NCBI GenBank assembly: GCA_013368315.1
Contig: JAACJM010000056.1
Span: 310,001 to 374,000 of the forward strand
DNA length: 64,000 nucleotides
Source of the DNA: Tetrapyrgos nigripes
Taxonomy: Eukaryota > Basidiomycota > Agaricomycetes > Agaricales > Campanellaceae
Reading direction: 5' to 3'
The stretch's first letter is position 1. Every line of letters begins with the position of its first letter. The translations under genes and the position numbers were made by a program. Below the pieces are notes generated by a model. That model worked only from the letters and a program-made list of their open reading frames with translations. It was not told the DNA's origin and made no database searches. This document shows positions 56,079 through 64,000 of this stretch, piece after piece.

Positions 56079-57800
56079 ATGTCCGATGCAGTGACCATAG
56101 TACTTGATGACAGGGATATCAACTCGTTTCGGATAGGGTCAGCCTACGCAGGATTAAATCAAACATTTGGCTTTCACGACTGGGAAGCGCTAAAGACTCC
56201 TGTAAACTGGTCGGCCTCTAGCTTCTTCAATAATACAGGTACCATGTTAAATGGTCCTGTGGGTGTGTCACTGTGGAATTTGCAAGGCAAGGATCCATTT
56301 AGTTTTCTTAAGAAATTGTAGGAAACTTACACGAACTCGATCTAGGACTACAGGTTTCATTTTTCGGCTTTACGCCACCAGAAACCTCTAAACAGGAATT
56401 TCTGGTTCAACCTTCTCTTGACGGAGCTGCCAATCAAACAAAACATTATCCCGGTCCTTCTTACCAATGCCAATTCTATGCTTCATCCGAATTACTTGCA
56501 GTCTTGCCAGACGGTTCACAGCAGCATCCAGATGACTTCGATATGTATTTCAATGACAACGAGGGATTGATGGTGGACTATGTTCTCATCCAGGTTTCGA
56601 ATTTGACGGATCTCCGCGGACAAATGATCCTCCTGGACGACTCAAATCCTGAGATCCACTGGCAGGGGAACTGGGTAGAGAAGACCGACTACTTTCTGGA
56701 AGCTCCGGATCTGTTGGGTGGAAGTATAGACGTGACTTCAGGATTTCCACAAGTTCAGCCACATGGGAATGGTACGCATACGAGTATGGCTGAAGGTGAT
56801 TCATTTGTCTTTTTATTTCGTGGTGAGTAACAGTTACTATCGATCATCTTCTTCAGTGATATTAATGGTTTACTGGCTACAGGCACCTCAATCCTAGTCT
56901 CAGGCATCAATCCTATGCTGCCTGGAACAGAACTAGAAATGAACTTCACTATTGATTCCAATTCAACTCAACAAGTTTACCTATTTGACACATCTTCAGA
57001 CGCACTCAAGTTTACATCAGGATCTCCTCACTTTGTGTATTTCAGTAACGATGCACTGGAGGAAGGCGATCACATACTCACGGGCACGGTAACTCGGACC
57101 TCTGGAAATGTGTCTGCAATCATTGATTATTTGACGTACAAACCCTCTTTTGCGACGTTGATGGACAAACCTGTTTTCTCGTCGCCTGCAGATCCGGTGT
57201 CAAGCACTACTATGGCACCTACATCTTCAGGATCGTCATCGACAAGTGCCCAGGCGTCGCCAGAACATGTAGGAGAACATGGATTGAATGGAGGTGCCAT
57301 TGGAGGAATTGTGGTTGGTTGTATTGTGGCTTTTCTGGTGGTTATAGTCGGTGTCTGTTGGTTCCTCCGGAGAACTACACGAGGCACAAGATCTCTGCAA
57401 AGACTCTCTAATATGCGTAAGCATTGCCAACATTACATATCCGCCATTATTAACGAGGTCTCAACAACCATCCCATTCAGAACCAGACCCATACACTTTG
57501 CGTTCACCGACCGATTCTCACATCAGCCCAGTGAGTCAGAAAACAAGAACTATACCCCCTGCTCTCTCTACCATGTCACGAGAGAAGCGGACGGAGCTCC
57601 AGCGCCAAAGAGATGAACTCGTTAGAGGAGTCCGTGATTTGGAGACACAGTCACAAGCTTTTGCTGAAGGTTCAGAGGATGGGACGATACATAACCAGCG
57701 CAATTTGGAAGCTCAAATTAGTGCGATTCATCAAAGGATGGATTTGATGACCAGGGAAATGAGTAGATACATGATACCACCTGCGTATGAGAGTCAGTGA
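56079..57800 (+). CDS. Single-pass membrane protein with extracellular beta-rich region
   Basis: Five or so exons give about 490 residues. The N-terminal 350 residues are rich in N-glycosylation sequons and beta-type sequence (FGFHDWEALKTPVNWSASSF, YVLIQVSNLTDLRGQMILLD, LVSGINPMLPGTELEMNFTI, SGNVSAIIDYLTYKPS), so they probably lie outside the cell. A Ser/Thr/Pro stalk (SSTTMAPTSSGSSSTSAQAS) leads to one membrane segment GGIVVGCIVAFLVVIVGVCW, followed by a basic stop-transfer RRTTRG. The cytosolic tail ends in a coiled coil (TELQRQRDELVRGVRDLETQ, QRNLEAQISAIHQRMDLMTR) and a PPAYES-type terminus. This layout recurs in a large mushroom family without known function. A classical N-terminal signal peptide is not obvious; MSDAVTIVLDDRD starts directly. 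Receptor or adhesion roles are speculation. Confidence 0.7.
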
Positions 57801-58266
57801 AAATAATAATTGTGCATTTAGACGCAAAAACGAGTAAGTTAGTGCTAGGAAGCCAACGAATTTGACAAGCAGCATGACGCTATTAAGGAAGTGGCCCCTC
57901 TTGACGTGAATTAATTGGTCGAAATGATTTGAGAAAATAGATTGTCCTGCCCAACTGGGCGTGGACGTTTGAAAGAAGGGATAAGTCGAGTCACGTCGGT
58001 GGTGACCGGGTTAAGTACTCCTAGTTTAGTTATACTTTGTTTGTAGCGTAGTCGGCTAATTCAATTCTCCTCCTCTTCCGTCATCTTGACTCTATTCTCC
58101 GGAATCTCTAAACCAATAAAGTGTTGCAGCCGGAATGACGGAATGGGTTAAAATTTGAGTGTATATCTGTAGATTGACGCATATTGCTGTGGTGCGTTTC
58201 TTTACAAGGCCTTCTCACCGAGCCTGGAAACCAACTGGAAGCTGACCCAGTCTTCTCGGCCAGACA
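57801..58266. other. Intergenic region
   Basis: Promoter-length spacer with no feature that I can support. Confidence 0.5.
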
Positions 58267-59492
58267 ATGCTGCAGTACTTCTGGACCGTCCTTGCATTGA
58301 TAACCGCTTTCTACCCGTATTCGCTGCCCACTCACTTTGAAAGGATAGGCTGTGTTGGTGACTTGGCAAGCAAATCTCTTGAACAGGTCGTAGACTGCCT
58401 GGACGAGTACACTGTCGGTCCTGACCACTACAACGAGCAAAGCTATGCTTCTGCTCAGCCAAATCTCACAGAGCTTACTGCCTTCATTGATCTGGTGACG
58501 TCTCTTCTCTACGTAGATGGCAATTGCACGTCTCTCCGTGTACCTGCTTCCCTGGCCCAGCACTTCCAAATCTCTCTATTTTCCGAAAGCGAAGTGGAAA
58601 ACAATTCCTATTGCATTCTTTACGAACACACGTCATGGAATAGTTCCTATGTCAAGGGATGGGGTTTTATGGCTGTTCCTGCTTCCAGGCCCTCGAATGA
58701 GACTTCTACCCTCCACTTGTCCGTTCCTCATCCAGCGTACGATTTGCACACTCCTCAACAAGCAACAGCTCTATTCTCTCGTACCCGTGCACGCAGTCTC
58801 TTCATCACAGGCAGAAGCAGACTTGCGCTGCGAAACTCCACGTCATGTATTCAATCTGACCGCACGACGTACTATGTCACTGACCCATGTCATGATAATG
58901 TTCGTTTTCTGCCTCTTCTTTGTGTCTTTTTGGTTGACTTGACGTTTTACAGCACGAACCGTTTCATGTCGCAAATTTGGCAATATATAGATGGCAGCAA
59001 GCCAACGGTGGTTGCCCATCCAGTACTTGTGCGTTTATACAGATGCACGGTAAAGGTCCTTCGACGTGTCCAACCGATCAGGTATTCCTTTCCAGTGGAC
59101 TAGGTAAGTCTTCCTGATTCTTCTCATCCAAAACATACTCTCATACCTGTATCGCAGCTCGTAGTTCTTCTTCTGCAGCATGGTATACCGACGATGTTGA
59201 CCGGCCTATTAAACGTTTAAAGGCAAATCTACAGCTAGCCTTCCCCTCGTGGAATATTTCAATGCCTTCCGACAGCTCGTGCATACTAACTGCAACGAGT
59301 AACGTCTTTGGACGATTCGTCAATGGCATAGATGCCTCTCAAGTTTGCACGACAGAATCCAATGCTAGTCTGACTACCGGCGAATTCGTTCATATAGAGC
59401 AGGCGCGCATCTCCAGGGAAGTGGACTCACACGACGGATGGATTCGAGCGTTGAGAGAAACATTTGGGATGGAAATAGTGAACCGGGACTGA
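58267..59492 (+). CDS. Conserved secreted protein, function unknown
   Basis: The ATG at 58267 begins MLQYFWTVLALITAFYP, a likely signal peptide or anchor. Three exons give about 350 residues with spaced Cys and several N-glycosylation sequons. Readable parts are LEQVVDCLDEYTVGPDHYNE, LHLSVPHPAYDLHTPQQATA, LFSRTRARSLFITGRSRLAL, TYYVTDPCHDN joined across an intron (58900-58953) to HEPFHVANLAIYRWQQANGG, then FIQMHGKGPSTCPTDQVFLS, and the last exon DRPIKRLKANLQLAFPSWNI and FVHIEQARISREVDSHDGWI. The repeated His/Asp/Glu residues (PHPAYD, DPCHDN, QMHGKG) are reminiscent of a metal-dependent hydrolase such as a poly-gamma-glutamate hydrolase-like or amidase fold. That is only a motif impression. Frame and splicing are consistent; no defect. 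Confidence 0.6.
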
Positions 59493-59613
59493 AGCTTGAT
59501 GTTCTGGCCTCGTAGTTTGTGACAGACCGTGGCCTTGTAGGTGACTTCTCAATAGACATAAATAATAGTAATTTCAAAATACAGGAGCACTACGCATCAA
59601 AACCACATATTAT

Positions 59614-60970
59614 TTACAGAAATGTCCGCAGCTTGAGATACCCTTGGAGTATACGATAAAGTGAAAAGAAATGGCAGAGGAAGAGTACCCCAAGGTACGG
59701 CGACAGAGCCCCGGAAGCAATCCCATCATACAGCCAATGGGCTGACGCGAAAAGCAAGGCAGTTGTCACTACATTGAGCACCCCCCTTCTCAACTTCTTC
59801 TTCTCAGCCTCTCTGGTCTCAAGTGCGTGAAGAAGTTGTGGAGTGGTTATTTTACAAGCGGAGAGGAAGACGTCGTCCAATGACCCATCTGAATCTTTGG
59901 AGGTGCATTCGATGTAAAAGTTCGCTTTGACTTTCTGAGCGATGGCAATTCCCTATAACAGAAAGGTCTATCAGACAGTATGTAGACATGAGATGGCTAG
60001 AGATACGCACCTCCATTTTATGTACTACCCTCAGTGACTCGGAGTTGGCGTTGTACTTGTTCAAGACGCTGTCCTTCAGGTCTCGTTTGCATCCAATAAG
60101 GAGGACTGGTAGATTTGCTTTAATTTCCGTGACTTTCTTCGCCCACTGCTATGATGGTTACTTTTTTTCGTGTAAGTTACTTGAGTAGGAACATACCTTT
60201 TCCCTCGCATCTTCCAAAGACTTTACATCATCTAACGCAAAACAAAGGAGTACCGCTTGGATACGAGGTAGCACACCCTTTAGGACTTCTTCTGACTCTT
60301 CACCATTCGTATCATAGAGAGTCAACTCAAATGTTTGCTCTTGAATGCGGTAGTTGGGGATTATGGTAATATTACTGGCATATGTGCTTGGTGTTTTCAG
60401 CGTGTTCTGGGAAGACTTTCCTGGGCCTGTCGATGAAGCCTTCTCGGAGTGAATTAGATGAGCAGCCTGTTCCTTCTCTTGCAGTCGCTTCTCTAGCATG
60501 CGCCCCAGGGGAAGGTTGTCATCTTCGTCTGCTTCAGCGGCCGAGGAGACTATAGCGATGTCCTTTTTGGTCAACGGCCACCGAGTAGCAAATTTCTTGA
60601 ATACTTACTGGCATCTTTGGTTTCTAATCCACTCCCTCCCTCAGCCAAGGCCAATGATTTTGTGCTAGTCAAATTCAGAGGTCTTGACGACACGTAGAAC
60701 TACAACATAAGGCCAAGGTCAATGAACTACTTGATTGCTCAGGAATAAAGTTTGGACTGACCTGGATGAATACACCAGTAGAAAATGCTCTGATTAGACT
60801 GGTCTACATTTAGCACACTGGTCAGAGGCCTCCAGAACTAAATTGAGCCGAGAAGGCCATGGATGGACACACACCTTTCCGCATCCTGAATTCCCGACAA
60901 CCAGAAAACCTCTCCTGATCGGTTCTGCTGCTTCAGAACTTGGGTATTCTTGTACAATCTGTTCAGACAT
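59614..60970 (-). CDS. Divergent Rho-like small GTPase with insertion and C-terminal membrane segment
   Basis: Seven or so exons on the minus strand code about 330 residues. The ATG at 60970 gives MSEQIVQEYPSSEAAEPIRR then FLVVGNSGCGK, joined by splicing to TSLIRAFSTGVFIQFYVSS, a P-loop with Rho-like sequel. Between this and G3 lies an insertion of about 75 mostly charged residues (AAEADEDDNLPLGRMLEKRL). G3 reads LYDTNGEESEE, where normal Rho has DTAGQE. Then come AVLLCFALDDVKSLEDAREK, WAKKVTEIKANLPVLLIGCK, RDLKD (G4 CKRD in place of NKxD or TKxD), and ECTSKD at G5. The C-terminus has a hydrophobic region TALLFASAHWLYDGIASGAL and LGVLFLCHFFSLYRIL, with no CAAX box, so it may be held by a membrane anchor instead of a lipid. 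Loss of the G3 Gln equivalent suggests altered hydrolysis. One exon border near 60565-60600 could not be set with confidence. Confidence 0.7.
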
Positions 60971-61495
60971 CTATGCATGCGTGTGGTTGAAGTTGATGAA
61001 GAGGATAAGAGTCTCTAAGCGCTCGACGGACATCGTTGCCAGAAGAATGAATCGTATCGCGGCCCGCACGAAGTTTGATGCATTGATGTCCTGGCAAGAG
61101 GTGTGCAGATGGTTATGGCCAGACCGGACGTTCCTTTTGGGTTTTAAGGTCAGCCAGACCTCCCCCCCTCCCCCTCCTTCCTAAAAAGGAAAGAGATAAG
61201 ATAAAATTTCGCTTATAAATCATCAAATCAAGTCACTTTTCCTCCAGACCACCTTATAGACCCTCTACTGACCTAAAGACACAACAAAAGGAGTGATAAA
61301 TGCTAATGTGGGGTCCATTTTCTTGAGGTAGCAAATATTTTTCAAAGGAAAGTTCATGATGTCAGACCACTGACAACATCACTATCGTGAGAACTAATAC
61401 AATTTCAGTGGGACTTCCACCCAAATAAGGCATATCAGACATGTCTTCTACCTGTTTTTACCTTCCAAGCACATTTCTGATACTTTGAAGCAGAG
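60971..61495. other. Intergenic region left of the RNase H remnant
   Basis: The promoter of the GTPase gene should lie in the first 100-200 bp. Beyond that no gene is seen. A C-rich tract (61160-61180) is present. Confidence 0.45.
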
Positions 61496-61819
61496 ATGAC
61501 ACCAGAAATTTGGTCTATACACTCTCTAGGGCATGATGAAGGGAAATTTACAGTGGCGAAAAGAGAACTGGGGAAGCTTATTGTGACTACGCCTGTCCGC
61601 CCTTACCTCTATGGCAGACCACTGACTATTTTACGGAATGAATCTATACATCCACTGCAGCTGTTTGACACCAATACAGACCGAAAAAAAAAAGATAATT
61701 ACCAAAACAAAAGAGTCCTTCAGTGGACGCTAACGACAAACGTCTTTTCTGACCAAGGTATACAAATGAACGAAACCTTCAGCCTGCTCAGATATCATAT
61801 CGTAGAAAAGACTGTATAG
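61496..61819 (+). mobile_element. Remnant of a Ty3/gypsy-like reverse-transcriptase RNase H domain
   Basis: The open frame contains HSLGHDEGKFTVAKRELGKL, then VRPYLYGRPLTI and HPLQLF, and later NKRVLQWTLTTNVFSDQGI. In Ty3/gypsy polyproteins the corresponding region reads like a SRSLSxAExNYSxxERELLA segment, a FRPYLYGRxFTI segment, a HKPL segment and a RRLQRWxLxLxxYD segment, and all four appear here in order. Active-site residues (for example TDHKPL) are altered to NESIHPL. No RT core, integrase or LTR is visible around it, so it is a decayed fragment. The neighbouring 60971-61495 region has no gene and may belong to the same remnant. Confidence 0.55.
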
Positions 61820-61827
61820 CGCTGACC

Positions 61828-63480
61828 TTAATGCCTTTCTCTGACCGTCTCCACCCAAACTTCAAGCGACGATATGCCAGTGAACGGTTCGGACCTCGTC
61901 TCCAGCTCTATGTCCTCTGCATATTTCCTGTTGTCCCTTGATAGAACTACTCTATCCGGTGGAGGTGGCGAACCTTCCAAACCCAGTCGTGGAGGCTTAC
62001 CCCCTGAGCAAGAAGGCATATTATCGTCGCAATTGGTGCAACTGAACGTAGTGTTAGTTCCAAAATTGGTGGTAGTACAGAGATCATCACGCGAGCCTCC
62101 ACCATGACTGTGACTGTGAAGGAACGGAAGGCGAATGACCCTACGCCGAAAGGTGGCAGCACTGCCGGAGCGAGCGCGACCATCGTAGGCAGAATATGGC
62201 TGGAACGGATGATCATTCTGTGCAATCCAAAATATGGTGAGCGAATTGACAACGACCTGAAGAGATTTTGTAGACGTGAGCTTTTTTTAGACAAGGGAAG
62301 GGTGAAGAGCGCACCACCATACCGCACAACCATAGACACAACCAACCAAGTTGGTGTCCATTGAGGGCAGTGACCACCGTCATCTTCCCAGTAGAGGTTG
62401 CAAGAGAGACTCCGGAGGCTCTGTTTCACGGAAAGCATCAGATGCAGTACATTGATATCACAGAAATACTGCTTACTCACACCAAAGTTTGGGTCGCAAG
62501 AGATTTTATAGTTCTAGTCGGTTGCTCAGGCTTCAACAACGACCAAAAGAAAAGACCATTTAGGAAGAGATTGATGTAGCTGGTCATACAGGCGTCAGCT
62601 TGTATCATCGCGGTAGCCTCGTTATCGTCGGCAGACGGACTCACAGTTCATATACCAGAAGTGAAAAACTTGAAAAGGCCTGGAGACCAATGATGCAGGT
62701 GCCATCATCCTCGCGAAGGTAATGTAAACGCCCCAGAAACATCAAGGCGACTATCACCAAATCTATAGAGACTGTGACTAGCGAAAGACGATATATCCTG
62801 GAATTGAGGCGCAATGAGCTTGGAGTAGTGCGCCAGACTATGTGAACCTTTTCGACTGAATAGAATGGCCGTTGTTAGCTAGGATTGCCCCCCTGAAGTC
62901 GACACCACCCACACACTCAGATAAAGGTACACGCTAAACCTGGACACCGCATAGAATACGACACACAAGTATATCCCAACTGCGCAAGTGGTTTCAGACG
63001 AACCAAGTCTTATACCAAAGATCATTATACCACCTGGAGGACGCTCAGAATGAATGGTTAACAGTCTTTAAATGCAAAGGCATTGCATACTGGAAAGAAG
63101 GAAGAACCAAGGATCGAGTAGGATCACAAGGATAAGCACCCTGAGCCATCCGATCTGACATACGAAGGAAACGCTCCCTGCCCCATGAAGCGAGAGATAC
63201 TATGCATAACTGCACTAAGACCTGTAAATATAGTCAGAGCGCACAGCGTTGGATGTTAAGCTCGGACGGCGCTGACTGAGCAGGTGAAAAACGTAAACGA
63301 GGACTTGTAGCCGTTCGCCAGAGAGATCTAGAGCTGTCGGCATAGCAGTATCAAAGGATGGTAACAGAACGAACCGAGAAAGAGGAGGAAGAGACAGAAA
63401 GCGAAGTTACGTTCTCTTAGTTGGGCATTGGCGGACTCCGGTAGAATCTGGAAGAACAAGGACCTCGTCGATCGTGACAT
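61828..63480 (-). CDS. Multi-pass membrane protein of a mushroom-specific family
   Basis: Six or more exons on the minus strand. The likely ATG at 63480 gives MSRSTRSLFFQILPES. Further exons are less certain (63400-63100). The clear part starts with ETTCAVGIYLCVVFYAVSRF, then across an intron IEKVHIVWR, SLVTVSIDLVIVALMFLGRL, LREDDGTCIIGLQAFSSFSL, LVYELSYINLFLNGLFFWSL, ATQTLVASGVSLATSTGKMT, LNGHQLGWLCLWLCGM and VVVNSLTIFWIAQNDHPF. These are hydrophobic helices with short charged loops, matching a family I recall from basidiomycete genomes (EKVHIVW, GTCIIGL, NxFLNGLFFWPL, HGxELGWxC motifs). The last exon (about 62270-61828) is polar: SHGGGSRDDLCTTTNFGTNT, PDRVVLSRDNRKYAEDIELE. Function unknown. 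A receptor or transporter role is not established. Confidence 0.6.
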
Positions 63481-63565
63481 GGATTTGAAAATGGAATAAA
63501 ATCATCTCTGAGATTTGAGGACAGGAATCGCGGAAACAAATGAGTCGATCACTACTCAGTATAGC

Positions 63566-64000
63566 CTACTTCAAACTGTCAAAGAGCTTCCCAAACTCGT
63601 CCTTTGCATATTGCATGCAGTCATGTCCGTAAACCATTTTCTGCACTTCCGCATCCGCCCATTTATCGGGCACGGGAGCCGTGCCATTCTTATCTCGGAG
63701 CGCGGCAAACATTTTATCTCTATCCTCTTTTGCCTTGCCTTCCCCTAGATGCAAGCTTCTTCCCGATGCGGCAGCAAGGTCCACGATCGTCTGCGCACGT
63801 TCTTTACGAAGGAGTTCGTAAACCTTGAGACCTTTGTTGACACTTTCGGGCGACGAGTCTGGCAACAAAGAAAGGACAGTTCCGAGGACCGCAGCATCTT
63901 CTATGGCTTGCGCGGCACCCTGAGCGAGGTGTGGAAGGGTAGGATGGCACGCATCACCTGGCAATAAAGACGTGAGCTAATATGCAAGCTTGAGGAGGGG
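63566..64000 (-). CDS. FAD-dependent monooxygenase (salicylate-hydroxylase-like), C-terminal part
   Basis: The gene runs off the right edge, so only its 3' part is seen. The fragment reads MPGDACHPTLPHLAQGAAQA, the GD motif of class A flavin monooxygenases that binds the FAD ribityl-phosphate, followed by IEDAAVLGTVLS. The C-terminus ends QYAKDEFGKLFDSLK. This pattern (GDAxHPxLPxxAQGAAxAIEDAA) is typical of salicylate hydroxylase-like and related aromatic-ring or polyketide monooxygenases in fungi. The substrate cannot be inferred. A small intron could split the left end, because the GDACHP codons begin near 63955 at the window boundary. Confidence 0.75.

Overview
The window is nuclear DNA of a filamentous fungus, most probably a mushroom-forming basidiomycete (Agaricomycetes). 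Genes are split by many introns of about 50-70 nt with GT..AG borders. The proteome is typical: SEY1, MDM31, GMC oxidoreductases, F-box/LRR and PhzF proteins, small secreted proteins, and multi-pass and single-pass membrane proteins that look like lineage-specific mushroom families. I did not try to name a genus. No tRNA, rRNA or CRISPR array was seen.

Layout. 1-2.6 kb is gene-poor and low in complexity. 2.6-9.5 kb holds SEY1 (ER-shaping GTPase, +) convergent with a secreted GH106-type alpha-L-rhamnosidase (-). 9.5-19.7 kb is a repeat-shaped accessory region. It has a 0.7 kb Tc1/mariner-like element, a small secreted-protein gene, and two copies of a RING-finger gene. One RING copy is intact (17.3-19.0 kb). 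The other is a pseudogene (12.5-15.9 kb) interrupted by two non-autonomous hAT-like elements, each with a clean 8-bp target duplication. 20.1-28.9 kb is ordinary genic sequence: a secreted protein, a large coiled-coil/RS/RGG protein, and MDM31. 28.9-30.9 kb holds a 1.28 kb inverted-repeat element whose arms carry tandem CCCGCAC units.

30.9-42.3 kb is metabolic: a secreted GMC oxidoreductase, acetoacetyl-CoA synthetase, a GH32 invertase and a membrane-tailed SDR. 42.4-50.3 kb is a tandem duplication of a unit made of an unknown conserved gene (-) and a GMC oxidoreductase (+). The first GMC copy is a truncated pseudogene. The second looks complete, with a candidate 2-nt microexon and a duplicated last exon. 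50.5-55.4 kb has an F-box/LRR gene, an intact PhzF-like gene and its decayed tandem copy. 56-64 kb has a single-pass membrane protein, a secreted protein, a divergent Rho-like GTPase with a membrane tail in place of a CAAX box, a Ty3/gypsy RNase H remnant, a multi-pass membrane protein and the end of an FAD monooxygenase.

How it fits together. There is no obvious biosynthetic cluster. The secreted GH106, GH32 and GMC enzymes fit a plant-matter-decomposing or plant-associated lifestyle (inference). The clearest theme is local duplication followed by decay: the RING, GMC, PhzF and secreted-protein loci each have one good copy and one broken copy or fragment nearby. Several small DNA transposons can be delimited precisely because the paralogous copy keeps the empty site. 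Exon borders were placed by eye from splice signals and reading-frame continuity; no alignment or RNA data were available.
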